This document shows positions 13,837-22,335 of a DNA stretch of 29,280 nucleotides, one piece after another. The position numbers and the translations under genes are program-made. Each line of letters opens with the position of its first letter. Position 1 is the stretch's first letter. Below the pieces are notes generated by a model. That model made no database searches. It was not told the DNA's origin and worked only from the letters and a program-made list of their open reading frames with translations. Source of the DNA: a virus; IMG/VR virus record IMGVR_UViG_3300030451_002801, positions 1 to 29,280 of that record. One strand, 5' to 3'.

Positions 13837-13875
13837 TCATAGGGTTATTATATACCCGAACAAACTCAAAACTCC

Positions 13876-14181
13876 CTATTTCATAGACTTTTTGAGTTCT
13901 TTCTTAATAACAGGAAGTAAAAGACCATCAAAGGCTCTAACAAAGGCTTCTTCTTTATTCTCATCATCGAGCAGGTAGCTGAGTCCAGAGATAGCTAAAC
14001 AAGCGTGAAAGGCTTCATGCAGGAGTGTATCGAGTCTTTCCTTTGTACTTAGGTTTTCTCTAAGTGTAATAATTTTTTTGTCTACATCGAGGCTTCCAAA
14101 GTCCTCTAAGTTTTTCTGGTAAACTACCTTATACTTTTGACCCCCTATGGTGATTTGTTTTGGTTTATAGGATGTGTTCAT
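13876..14181 (-). CDS. Small HExxH metallopeptidase-like protein
   Basis: A 101-residue protein from the ATG at 14181. It carries HEAFH (55-59) in the context TLLHEAFHACLAISGL, the zinc-binding helix of gluzincin-type peptidases, with an acidic segment (DDENKEEAFVRAF, about 72-84) that could supply the third ligand. Small proteins of this sort are common in phages (ImmA/IrrE- or SprT-like); the substrate is unknown. A TTG at 14202 would add 7 residues, but neither start has a clear ribosome site and ATG is preferred. It overlaps the amidase 3' end by 17 bases and is the last late gene before the intergenic region. Confidence 0.72.
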   Translation of the reverse strand: MNTSYKPKQITIGGQKYKVVYQKNLEDFGSLDVDKKIITLRENLSTKERLDTLLHEAFHACLAISGLSYLLDDENKEEAFVRAFDGLLLPVIKKELKKSMK

Positions 14182-14875
14182 CTGCCCATTGTTTAACGCC
14201 AAGAGCGATCGCTTGGCTCAGTGTTGCTTCCTGGTCTGCAAACATTATCCAGTCTTGCCAGTTGGAACCAAAGAAAGGCTCTGTAATAATTGCAGGGCAG
14301 TGGGTGGTTCTGAGAAAGGTAGCTCCTCTTGATCCCTTACCAATTCCTTTAACTCCTCTATTTTTCACTAGGGGAAAGTATTTCTTACAGCCCTGTAGAA
14401 CATACTCTGCAAGGCTTAGACCTATCCTTGAAGTGTGCCAGTGTAGCATTTCCATGCCGTTTGCTTTATCGCTTGCAGCAGCGTTGAAGTGAAGCTCGAT
14501 GGCTACGGAAGCTCTTTGTTCCTTTAGGTGTTTTGTGAGCCAGTTCATAGAAGACACATAAGATCCGTAGGTTCCTCCGTAGGTATCTACAACAAAGCTA
14601 CTAATCCCAAACTCCTGTAAATCGCTCTTGAGGTATTCAGCAACCTTTTTGTTGTATGTCCATTCATTTACCTGCCCACAACTAACAGCACCAGTATCTC
14701 CTTTTCGGCTGTGTCCAACACAAATACCTACATTGAGGTCTTCTCTGGGAATACTGTTAGTTGGAAAGGGGATAGCTTTTGGTTGTTCCTTTAGCTTCTC
14801 CAGTTCGTTGAGGTGTTCAATGGCGTTGCTGATGTGTTCTTGAGCTTTGAACAAGTCTTCTTTAATATCCTTCAT
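14165..14875 (-). CDS. N-acetylmuramoyl-L-alanine amidase (Amidase_3 endolysin)
   Basis: A 236-residue lysis enzyme. After a short charged helix (1-32) comes a zinc amidase of the Amidase_3/AmiC type: GHSRKGDTGA (zinc ligand H55), VNEWTYN (E71), IELHFNA (H129) and the catalytic glutamate in CPAIITEPFF (E199). It should cleave the peptide stem from peptidoglycan at the end of infection. This differs from T7, whose Amidase_2-type lysozyme lies in the early/middle region and also inhibits the RNA polymerase. Here the enzyme is late and sits after terminase. There is no signal peptide, so release would depend on a holin such as the one at 16916-17077. An AAGGA ribosome site precedes the ATG. Confidence 0.9.
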   Translation of the reverse strand: MKDIKEDLFKAQEHISNAIEHLNELEKLKEQPKAIPFPTNSIPREDLNVGICVGHSRKGDTGAVSCGQVNEWTYNKKVAEYLKSDLQEFGISSFVVDTYGGTYGSYVSSMNWLTKHLKEQRASVAIELHFNAAASDKANGMEMLHWHTSRIGLSLAEYVLQGCKKYFPLVKNRGVKGIGKGSRGATFLRTTHCPAIITEPFFGSNWQDWIMFADQEATLSQAIALGVKQWADEHIL

Positions 14876-14882
14876 ATTTCCT

Positions 14883-15011
14883 TTACAAATCGTCGTTAAT
14901 TAAAAATGGTATAATGTGAGTCAAAGGTATTTCTAATCCCACCTCGTCAATCCTAAAGCCAGTTAGGGCTATTCCTATGGTGTTGTTTGTTGCCGTAGTA
15001 GTTGTCAGCAA
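14883..15011 (-). CDS. Possible 42-residue protein overlapping the terminase end
   Basis: A TTG at 15011, preceded 9 bases upstream by AGGAGC, opens a frame of 42 codons ending 7 bases before the amidase start. The first 59 bases lie inside the terminase gene in another frame. The protein has a threonine-rich start, then ALTGFRIDEVGLEIPLTHII and an acidic end (LINDDL), which reads like natural protein rather than an AT-rich shadow. T7 places small overlapping genes (18.5, 18.7, 19.2, 19.3) near its large terminase. No function is recognised, and the TTG start weakens the call. Confidence 0.35.
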   Translation of the reverse strand: MLTTTTATNNTIGIALTGFRIDEVGLEIPLTHIIPFLINDDL

Positions 15012-16635
15012 GCTTTTGAAGCTCCTGATCCAGTAAATCTTCTTTTCTATCTTTTATCTTTTTCTCTGCGTCTTGGGACATTTGTTCTGCCCAGTAGCTT
15101 ACAGCCATTGCAAGAGCATCAAGTCTATCATCGTGTGTTATAGCTCCTCTGTCTCTTGTTATTCGTGATAGTTGGTAGATGAGTTGGTATTTTAGTTGTG
15201 ATTCAAGAGGGTAGTTTTGGGCTGAGTTAAAGTCGCTACGAATTACTTCTGGATCTACTACTAGCTTGTGTTGGCTCATCACTGGCTCAAGGGTGTCAAT
15301 GATCCTCTTCTCCTTCTGAATGCTGTGGCGTACTTCTTCTATTGTGCAGGGGTGTATCTTGTTTAGGAAAGGTTTAAACAACTCACTAAACATACCATCA
15401 CCAAAGTTACTTTCAACAATGATGTAGTTAACCTTGTGCTTCTTGGCTTTCATGGCGAGAACTTTTAGAACGTCTTCACCATAACCACCTTGCATACCTC
15501 CTGCATCGGGAACGTATAGATATCCGTTAAGCATCTTTACAATAGCCCAAGATGTTTCATCTCGTCCTCTTCCAGAAGGGTCAATGGACATCACTGATCC
15601 AGTATATTCTACCATGTCTCCTACCTGCTTCATAGGTCTGTAGAACCTGTCCCCAGTAAAGCCTACGTTTGGTACATCACCTCCCCATATTAAGTCAGGA
15701 GATTGCGCCCACACTACTTTCTCAGGAGCAACTTCATCGTCTATGTCCATGACTACAAGGTCGTTAACTTTGAGAGGATATCTATCAAGGTCAGACAACC
15801 TACTATCCAACATAAACTGCATAGCAAATCCTGCCTTGCCATAACTAACCTCACGTTCTGTTAAATCTAAGTCGCTAAATCTTAAAGGTTCTGTAGATTT
15901 GCCTACTTTTTTCTCAGACACGCAGAGAGGACTCACCCTCCCATAGTATGTTTTTTCATTCTTTTCGGGAGTAATATATTTGCAAGTCCATATACTTGAG
16001 GTGTAATCTCTCTCCATTAGCTTGTTGTAGAGAGAGTCTTCACACTGTGGTGTACCAAGAAAGACAATTTTGGATTCCTCGTCAGGTTTTAATATGGACT
16101 CGAACTCCTTAACCTGCTCCCCCAATTTGTCTCTCATACCCTGCGTGGCTGAGTTGTTGGGAACCTCCACATCGTCCGCAACTATGATGTCAGCCCTGCT
16201 ACCTGTAAGTTGGGAGGAGATGCCTAGCGACTTGACGCTCGGAGCATGACTTGCAGGAGCAAGGCCAACATCAAAACTTATCTTACTAAATCTTTGATTA
16301 GGAGAAGGGATTAAGTCTACCAACAACGGCATCTCGTGAATTAACCGAAGGGTAAACGTAGAGAAATCATCCGCTCTTGTTTTACTAGCAGAGCATACTA
16401 GAATGTTTTTTGTAGGATCTAAAAGTAACTGATGAACGACGTAAGCAGAACAGATCCACGACTTACCAACTCCTCTAAAGCCTTGGATGATAGTTCTTCG
16501 AGAACCATTCTGCATCCAGTCGGCTATTTCATATTGTATGTCTGTGGGGTCAGGAAGATTTAAATGCTTCCAGACGAGATATAGAAAGTTGCGAAAGTCT
16601 TTAAGCTCTTCGGGTAAAGAATCTTTAGAAGACAT
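14953..16635 (-). CDS. terL: Terminase large subunit (T7 gp19-like)
   Basis: A 560-residue DNA packaging motor. The N-terminal ATPase has Walker A GFRGVGKS (52-59, K58), Walker B IIVADDVE (D154, D155, E157) and a LGTP coupling motif (193-196). The C-terminal RNase H-like nuclease shows SIDPSGRGRDE (D352, D359), IIVESN and HDDRLDA (D502, D503, D506). It would translocate DNA into the prohead and cut the concatemer. The length is close to T7 gp19 (586). It follows the small subunit as in T7 (18 then 19). Confidence 0.96.
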   Translation of the reverse strand: MSSKDSLPEELKDFRNFLYLVWKHLNLPDPTDIQYEIADWMQNGSRRTIIQGFRGVGKSWICSAYVVHQLLLDPTKNILVCSASKTRADDFSTFTLRLIHEMPLLVDLIPSPNQRFSKISFDVGLAPASHAPSVKSLGISSQLTGSRADIIVADDVEVPNNSATQGMRDKLGEQVKEFESILKPDEESKIVFLGTPQCEDSLYNKLMERDYTSSIWTCKYITPEKNEKTYYGRVSPLCVSEKKVGKSTEPLRFSDLDLTEREVSYGKAGFAMQFMLDSRLSDLDRYPLKVNDLVVMDIDDEVAPEKVVWAQSPDLIWGGDVPNVGFTGDRFYRPMKQVGDMVEYTGSVMSIDPSGRGRDETSWAIVKMLNGYLYVPDAGGMQGGYGEDVLKVLAMKAKKHKVNYIIVESNFGDGMFSELFKPFLNKIHPCTIEEVRHSIQKEKRIIDTLEPVMSQHKLVVDPEVIRSDFNSAQNYPLESQLKYQLIYQLSRITRDRGAITHDDRLDALAMAVSYWAEQMSQDAEKKIKDRKEDLLDQELQKLADNYYGNKQHHRNSPNWL

Positions 16636-16653
16636 TTTACGTGTAATATATAT

Positions 16654-16911
16654 TTACTCTCCACCACTTGCAACAGCTACTACTCTATCTATTCCTTCTT
16701 CTTCTTTAAAAGGCAACACACTTACAAGGTCTTGTATTTTAGTGTCTTGCTGTAGAGAAGAATGCACTCCGTTGTCTTTTAAAAACTGTCGAGCAGCATT
16801 TAGAAGTGAAGGTTCTGCGTCTCCAAGTTTTATTCTTTCAATAAACTCTGATGTTAGAAGATCCTGGAGAATGTGCATCTTCTGTAAGTTACTATTTTCG
16901 TTATCGGCCAT
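16654..16911 (-). CDS. terS: Terminase small subunit (T7 gp18-like)
   Basis: An 85-residue acidic, helical protein located directly before the large terminase and after the holin-like gene, the same position and size as T7 gp18 (89 residues). It should recognise concatemer DNA and load the large subunit. The assignment rests mainly on position and size, with supporting helix content (QKMHILQDLLTSEFIERIK). AAGGAT lies about 10 bases before the ATG. Confidence 0.8.
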   Translation of the reverse strand: MADNENSNLQKMHILQDLLTSEFIERIKLGDAEPSLLNAARQFLKDNGVHSSLQQDTKIQDLVSVLPFKEEEGIDRVVAVASGGE

Positions 16912-16915
16912 AAAT

Positions 16916-17077
16916 CTATTTATCCTTTTTGTGTAGTTCTTTTATTATTTTTAAAGTCATATAAATAAGCGTTGCAGCACCTACAAGCACTGCAAGAAGC
17001 TCATTTACATCGTTAAGGGTTATATTTGCGAGAAGACCTAAAACACCAACTGTGGGTGTTGTGAATTGATTGTTCAT
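16916..17077 (-). CDS. Holin-like small membrane protein
   Basis: A 53-codon frame from the ATG at 17077 to TAG. After a polar N-terminus (MNNQFTTPTV) and a weakly hydrophobic stretch (GVLGLLANITLNDVNE), a clear membrane segment (LLAVLVGAATLIYMTLKII) is followed by a basic tail (KELHKKDK). Size, topology and its place between tail fiber and small terminase match T7 gp17.5, the holin that lets the endolysin reach the cell wall. It starts 5 bases after the fiber stop, without a strong ribosome site. Confidence 0.75.
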   Translation of the reverse strand: MNNQFTTPTVGVLGLLANITLNDVNELLAVLVGAATLIYMTLKIIKELHKKDK

Positions 17078-17082
17078 ATCTA

Positions 17083-17913
17083 CTAAGCTGCTGTGACGTA
17101 ATTAAGGCTGATATAAATTTGAGAGTTAGCTTGTAGCTTGTTTGCAGCCGTTGTGTCAGGTTGCGCTCCAGATTCAGAACCATAGATAGAAATCTTGTCA
17201 TTTGCTGTCTCTGTTACCCAAGCAGAAAACTCTGCGATGTTACCAGAAGAAGGTGCTTGAATGTTTACAACTGCTATAGAGTTTCCTGCTGTGTCTGTCA
17301 GGTCTGCTGCGTTGTAAGGAAGCGTTGTAAGATTTATTGCTCCAACTGGACTACTCACTGAACTAACTTTTAAACTACCAGAAACAAACACTCTATTACC
17401 AATCTTAGTATAGCTTAAAGAATTGTTAGCAGTATTAAGAGTTATAGTTCCAGATGTACTAGGAGTTGCTGTAACTTCAAAGGTTCCCTCTTTATAAAAA
17501 GATTGCGCCATGTTGCTTTCAGTCAGATTATTGACTGCTAGAGTTCCAATAGCTCCTGCATCCTCCGACACCTCTTGAGCTACAAAGAGTCCTTGCTTGT
17601 ACGCTGTATCTAAATCATTCTCTGTCAGCCTTGCGCCATCTACAAAGTCCACAAGTGCGTTAGAAGTTGTAGAACGATACACTCGAACTTTAGTGCAATA
17701 AACTGCTGCAGGAGAAGCTGATAAAGTTATGGTTTTAGCTGCAGCATCTCTTGAAGCTATTGTTAAAGCTACCTTAGTGTCATCTGCCAAGCGTCCAAAA
17801 ATATTTATATCGTTTGCATTGAGTACATCTAAAGTTTCATAACTAAATGTAGTCTGCCCCATGCCATTTGTGACTAGTCCAGATTCCGTATATTCTATAT
17901 ATGAATTTGCCAT
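17083..17913 (-). CDS. Short tail fiber protein (T7 gp17-like N-terminus)
   Basis: A 276-residue protein. The first 120 or so residues resemble the tail-attachment domain of T7-type fibers, with VRVYRSTTSNALVDFVDGAR and then LTENDLDTAYKQGLFVAQE. The rest is Ser/Thr/Ala/Asn-rich β-structure (TITLNTANNSLSYTKIGNRV...), likely the host-binding tip. At half the length of T7 gp17 (553), it gives a stubby fiber. Host range should be determined here. It lies between the gp16-like core protein and the holin as in T7. The leader is a run of ACT/ACA triplets (AACTACTACTACTAC) rather than a Shine-Dalgarno site. Confidence 0.85.
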   Translation of the reverse strand: MANSYIEYTESGLVTNGMGQTTFSYETLDVLNANDINIFGRLADDTKVALTIASRDAAAKTITLSASPAAVYCTKVRVYRSTTSNALVDFVDGARLTENDLDTAYKQGLFVAQEVSEDAGAIGTLAVNNLTESNMAQSFYKEGTFEVTATPSTSGTITLNTANNSLSYTKIGNRVFVSGSLKVSSVSSPVGAINLTTLPYNAADLTDTAGNSIAVVNIQAPSSGNIAEFSAWVTETANDKISIYGSESGAQPDTTAANKLQANSQIYISLNYVTAA

Positions 17914-17943
17914 AATTGTTGTTGTAGTAGTAGTAGTTGTTTG

Positions 17944-20900
17944 TTAATCTTTTAATTTTAAAGGATCTACTTTTCTTATTGTTTCGTCTCCTAAGTATAT
18001 AGACTCTTCTTTTAGTTGTATCTCATTATACAGACTATTTTCATCTTCGTTAATGAACGATTCTAAAAAGCTTTTATTTTCAAACAAAATGTCTTCAGTT
18101 ACTTGATCCCAATACATTCTTATTAAACCTTCAAGTTGCTGAAGAGCTTCGTTAGTTTGTTCGCCTTTTTCTCCTATTTCTGTACTTCCTTTATTAAATC
18201 TATTCTTCCAATCTGTAGATGATATTAAATCTTGTACGTCTTTTTTGATGTTTGTTTTTCGTAATCTTTTTGCGAACTCATAAAACAAAGTACGTCCTTC
18301 TTCATTTCTGTAGTCTCGCATTTTTATTCCATAAACAAGATTAGGTTTAATTTCTGTATTTAAAATTCCAAGCACATCTGCTGCTGCTACTGTGTCGTAA
18401 GAAGTTATTTCTTCTTTTGTATCAGGAGTAAATCTAAGGGTACTTTGTAAAGGGTTCTGAGAAGAAACTATATCGTCTCCAAAAATATCTACTTGATTGT
18501 TTTCGGGAAACACCCCAAAAGCACTATATAAAAATCTGTCGTAGAAATCTCCTCCTTTTAAGTCGGCAACTTTTCCTTCTCCTGTAAATAACTTTGTAAT
18601 CTTTTTAACTTGTGCAGGAACCATTGAGTAAGAAGCCATAAGATCCGCAAATTCTTTTTTAAGAACCCCTTCAGTGCTTTTGTCTAGTTTTTGAGGAATT
18701 AAATTAGAAAGCTGCTCAATACCTTGGTTAAAAGGTAATTCATTTACAAAAGTTCTTAAAGAAGAAATCATAACAGCAGGGAAATCTTGGTCGCTGTTTA
18801 AAAGGTTTTTTTGTTTTAGTTTTATCCAGTAGCTTATGTCAGAAGAAAATGCCATAGGAAGACTTAAAGGTATCATCGCCTGATAAGGTATTCCTCCTGC
18901 TCTATAAGAAGATATACCTCTTTCTTTAAACTTTTTTCTTTGAGAAGGAGTTAGATAACCTAATCCACCTGTTACCAAAGGATTGCCATCATCATCTTCC
19001 ATCAATCCTCCAGTAGCTCCCATTGCTAGTAAAGAAGCTCCCACGACTGAATCAGCTAACAGTTCTTCATTGTATTCAGTTCTTCTTGTTCTAAGGCGTT
19101 CTATTCTTTCAAGTATTTCTGCTTCTTCGTCTGCTAGTTCTTCGAGATATTGTTGCTTAGTTTTTCTTGGGTTGTCTTCTGGAATAAATTCTTTTTTCTT
19201 TTTTTGAAGAGTTTTTTGTTCCGCTTTAAGTTTGTTTATTTTTCTTGAATAAGGATTCAAAACTTTAGCTCTGGCTATTGAGGGTAAGCCTGTACCTAAA
19301 GCTGTTAACCTTGCTCCTCTATACACACCTCTTACAACTACGTCCATAAAAGGAATAAAAGTTCTTACAAGAAAGTTTCCTTCTGGAGTTTTTCCTAAAA
19401 ATTTTCTAAACGATTCTAAAGCTCTATTAACTAACGCAATGTGAATATCATCTACATTATCTTTTGATGCTGCATAAAACATTTCCTCTCTTGCAAAGTT
19501 TATCTCTGTAAGCATCTCCTCTGTTTCTTGTATTACGTTTATTCCGTCACCATTTTTTTTCCATACAGTATCAAGTATTTCTTTTTCTCTTTCTTTTACA
19601 GAAATTTTAGGATTGTTTTCGTGTTCTAAAATAGCTTGAGTTCTTGCTTTTGAAGCCACTCTTACTTTTGTTAGTTGTCTTCTAAAAACTTCATCTACTC
19701 CGATAATACCTCTTAAACCTAAACTCATTACATTCCATATACTTCCAAAAACAAAGTGCCTGTCAGCAAAGTTAAGTATGTTTTGTTTTGCTGCAGCTCG
19801 TCTTTCAGCAGATACTTTTGCTTGTTTTACACTTCTTGGGATACCTTTTCCCATTGAAAACTTTGATTCAGTATCAATAAACTTTGAGTCTTTACCTGGA
19901 TCTGTAACAGATTGTAATCGTTTAGCTGATAAGTAACCTGCTTTAAGAGCTTCTTTTAATCCTGCAAACATTTGAAAAGAAGCTGTTAAGTTTCCAAAAT
20001 ATAGTTTAGCTGTTAGTCCTATCCCTCTCTTTTGTAAAATATTAGATATTATATTTGTATGTGCTTTAACAAAAGTTTTTGTTAAACCATAAGCTCCTGA
20101 AGGAATACCTGCTACAACCGAACTTACTTGGTCTATCAAAGAAGCTTGGCGCATTGTTGTAACTGTGTTAAGTCCTCGCCTAAACTTAAAACCAAAACTA
20201 TTTTCTATAGACTGATAGAAATATTTTTCTAAGCTAGTATAGAACTCTGCATCTATATCTTTAGCTTTGCGAGTCTCCATCGCTTTTAATATTGTCCTAA
20301 GATTCTTTCTAGTTTTATCGATTTTTGTTTGTAGTTTTTTAACTTTTGATTCAACTTGTTTCTTCTTAAGTAGGTCTTTTCTTTTCTTTTCTTTTGCTGT
20401 TAGTTTAGCAAAATCCTTTGGAGACATTTTAAGTAAGTCATCTAATTCTTTTTCAAGAACATCAACTTGTCTTAATTCTTTTTGTGCTTGTTTGTAAAAG
20501 TTTATTTTTTGTTTAAGAACCGCTTCTTGTTGCGCTTTATCTTTCTTAACTTTTCTTGTTTCTTTTCCTAGATCAACATCACCTGCTCTTAGTTTTTCTA
20601 ATTCAGCTTCTAGCTTTTCTATAGTTTTTTGTGATTCTTTTTGTGCTATAGGTCTTACAGCAGGTGTTCTTGTTAATTTTCTTGTTTTACCTACTGCAGC
20701 GTTTACTTTTTTAATTTGATCTAAATCTTGATCTACTTTTTTTAGTACGCCTTTTAAAGAAGTTACATCTTCATCAACGCCTTTTATTTTACTTATTTTG
20801 TTGTCTATAGATTTACTTAAATCCTCAAAAGCTTGATCTCTTAATTCTTTAGACTGCGACTTACTTCTGAACCTACCAAGGAACAACCCTCTGCGTGATT

Positions 20901-22332
20901 GGTTTGCTAGTAGAGTTCTTCCTGCTACCATATTAGGGGTATCTATTACCTCTTGATGTAAAGTTTTTTGATTTTCAACAAGAACTTTTAGACGCTTGTA
21001 GTGGTTTGTTACGTCTGCGCCTTTCTTTTCTTTTTTTAATATTCTCGCTATTTCGTTGCTTATTTCATCTTTAAGCTCTTCGTTTAGACTAACAGCTTTT
21101 CCTAATAATTCTGGTTGTGTAATTTGTATGTCAGACTGTTGACCTGTTTCTCTATCTTGAACTTTTTTAATGTCAATTTCTTCTGACTCTTTTATTAAAT
21201 CCTTTACGTCATCGAGAATCATAGAAGTGTCATCTCCAACATCTTCTGGAATTTTATCTGATATAGGAGTTTTAACTTCGTCATTAAAACTTTCTTTTGT
21301 TTTTCCTGTTTCAATTTTTGTTGTTACTTCGTCAACGTCTTTAAATTGTTTTGATGCGCTGTCTAAAAGTTTAAAGGCATCTTCGGTTTCTTTAATTTCT
21401 TTATTAAGCTTTTTTATTTTTCTGTTGTGAAAGAAACCAGAATCACCACTGTTTTGTTGTTCTTTTAACTGAGCTTTTAAATTATCAAGTCTTCCTTTGA
21501 CGCTGTCTTTAGCTTTGTCTGTTATTCTTATTTGTTCATTTCTTCCCCACTTACCTGTTCTTCCCCAAATAGATAAAATGCTATTTAAACTTCCCCCTAT
21601 TCCTGCTGCAAAAAGATATTCATAAGTGTCTCTTTTATCTCTTTCGTTCATTGCTATTTGCAATTCTTGTCTAACAGCAGTCTCAGCAACAGCAAACGAA
21701 GCTCCTCCTATAAATGTTTTAGTGCCGTTTAGTAATACAGTTCCTCCTTTTTTATAGACACCAAGTTCAGTTAAACTTTGTCCTGTAGCTTTTAACACTT
21801 GTTTTTCTGATCCTTTTTTACCTAAAGTTGATAACAAATTTACAGTTGAACTCGAAGGGCCAGTTAAAGCTCCAAAAACTCCTGTTGTTAAAAGTTCTCC
21901 ATAAGATACTCCTTCCTGTAAACCAGAAGCTTCTCTCACCTTTTGACCTAAAAAGTTACTAAATCCCCAAAGAGCAGCAGAACTTCCGATAAAAGCTGCA
22001 CCTCCTGTTATTGTAGAAACAGGTTCCGCTGCTTGTGGCCCTGCAAACCCTCCAAGACTAAAATACTTAGCTTTAGATAAAAAGTTTAACAACTTACCGC
22101 TTTTATGTAGTTTGTTTAAATAAGCTGTAGAAGCTAACCCTCCTCCTAGCTCAACACCTAGTCCTCCTACAGTACCTAAAAAAGCACTACCTTCTTTTTC
22201 TTCTTGTTCTATTCCTTCAAGTATTTCAAGAACTTCTGGATCTACTGTTGGAAATTGTTCTTGTTTTGTTTGAAACGATAACTGTTTTGCTTCTTCTTCT
22301 TCAGTTTCAATTTCTTCGATACTTCTGGGCAT
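17944..22332 (-). CDS. Internal virion protein, T7 gp16-like
   Basis: The largest gene, 1462 residues, with the position and size class of T7 gp16 (1318), which is ejected and helps form the channel for DNA entry. After an acidic start, residues about 48-245 contain several Gly/Ala-rich hydrophobic stretches that could insert in membranes. Residues about 275-690 are very Lys/Glu-rich, mostly coiled coil. A hydrophobic patch (SVVGASLLAMGATGG) lies in the C-terminal third. FLVRTFIPFMDVVVRG resembles a conserved gp16 segment. I see no lytic transglycosylase domain at the N-terminus, unlike T7 gp16. It begins 3 bases after the gp15-like gene. Confidence 0.85.
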   Translation of the reverse strand: MPRSIEEIETEEEEAKQLSFQTKQEQFPTVDPEVLEILEGIEQEEKEGSAFLGTVGGLGVELGGGLASTAYLNKLHKSGKLLNFLSKAKYFSLGGFAGPQAAEPVSTITGGAAFIGSSAALWGFSNFLGQKVREASGLQEGVSYGELLTTGVFGALTGPSSSTVNLLSTLGKKGSEKQVLKATGQSLTELGVYKKGGTVLLNGTKTFIGGASFAVAETAVRQELQIAMNERDKRDTYEYLFAAGIGGSLNSILSIWGRTGKWGRNEQIRITDKAKDSVKGRLDNLKAQLKEQQNSGDSGFFHNRKIKKLNKEIKETEDAFKLLDSASKQFKDVDEVTTKIETGKTKESFNDEVKTPISDKIPEDVGDDTSMILDDVKDLIKESEEIDIKKVQDRETGQQSDIQITQPELLGKAVSLNEELKDEISNEIARILKKEKKGADVTNHYKRLKVLVENQKTLHQEVIDTPNMVAGRTLLANQSRRGLFLGRFRSKSQSKELRDQAFEDLSKSIDNKISKIKGVDEDVTSLKGVLKKVDQDLDQIKKVNAAVGKTRKLTRTPAVRPIAQKESQKTIEKLEAELEKLRAGDVDLGKETRKVKKDKAQQEAVLKQKINFYKQAQKELRQVDVLEKELDDLLKMSPKDFAKLTAKEKKRKDLLKKKQVESKVKKLQTKIDKTRKNLRTILKAMETRKAKDIDAEFYTSLEKYFYQSIENSFGFKFRRGLNTVTTMRQASLIDQVSSVVAGIPSGAYGLTKTFVKAHTNIISNILQKRGIGLTAKLYFGNLTASFQMFAGLKEALKAGYLSAKRLQSVTDPGKDSKFIDTESKFSMGKGIPRSVKQAKVSAERRAAAKQNILNFADRHFVFGSIWNVMSLGLRGIIGVDEVFRRQLTKVRVASKARTQAILEHENNPKISVKEREKEILDTVWKKNGDGINVIQETEEMLTEINFAREEMFYAASKDNVDDIHIALVNRALESFRKFLGKTPEGNFLVRTFIPFMDVVVRGVYRGARLTALGTGLPSIARAKVLNPYSRKINKLKAEQKTLQKKKKEFIPEDNPRKTKQQYLEELADEEAEILERIERLRTRRTEYNEELLADSVVGASLLAMGATGGLMEDDDGNPLVTGGLGYLTPSQRKKFKERGISSYRAGGIPYQAMIPLSLPMAFSSDISYWIKLKQKNLLNSDQDFPAVMISSLRTFVNELPFNQGIEQLSNLIPQKLDKSTEGVLKKEFADLMASYSMVPAQVKKITKLFTGEGKVADLKGGDFYDRFLYSAFGVFPENNQVDIFGDDIVSSQNPLQSTLRFTPDTKEEITSYDTVAAADVLGILNTEIKPNLVYGIKMRDYRNEEGRTLFYEFAKRLRKTNIKKDVQDLISSTDWKNRFNKGSTEIGEKGEQTNEALQQLEGLIRMYWDQVTEDILFENKSFLESFINEDENSLYNEIQLKEESIYLGDETIRKVDPLKLKD

Positions 22333-22335
22333 ACT

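Larger units (their letters stand above)
13163..13875. other. Repeat-rich intergenic region, probable genome-terminus junction and early control region
   Basis: About 710 bases without a supportable gene. An open frame at 13188-13418 is AT-rich, has no ribosome site and spans the repeats, so it is not called. In order the region holds a host-type promoter, TTGCTTTGGG repeats, an operator-like TTGAACACCT cluster beside a TATGAT box, six-base G tracts, TGTGGTGGTTG repeats, an 11-nt-phased AACCTAAAG-like array, the 16-nt motif and six-base C tracts. In T7 the genome ends lie between the last late gene (after terminase) and the first early gene, which is exactly this position. That placement is inference. 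Confidence 0.6.

Noticed and set aside
13163-13875. CRISPR array or replication iterons
   Set aside because: The repeats are short, of several unrelated types and without uniform spacers, so no CRISPR. An origin is possible but there is no specific sign of one.
14205-14212. GCGATCGC, the cyanobacterial HIP1 palindrome
   Set aside because: I noticed only this single copy. A cyanobacterial host cannot be argued from one occurrence inside a coding region.
14904-14915. Plus-strand TGG-TATAAT, a good extended -10 box
   Set aside because: It points against all genes, has no -35 at the right distance and lies in or beside a candidate small gene.
16487-16936. Long plus-strand frame of 149 codons opposite the terminase genes
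   Set aside because: It lies antisense to well-supported genes, has shadow-like composition and no ribosome site. The same applies to all other plus-strand frames in the window.
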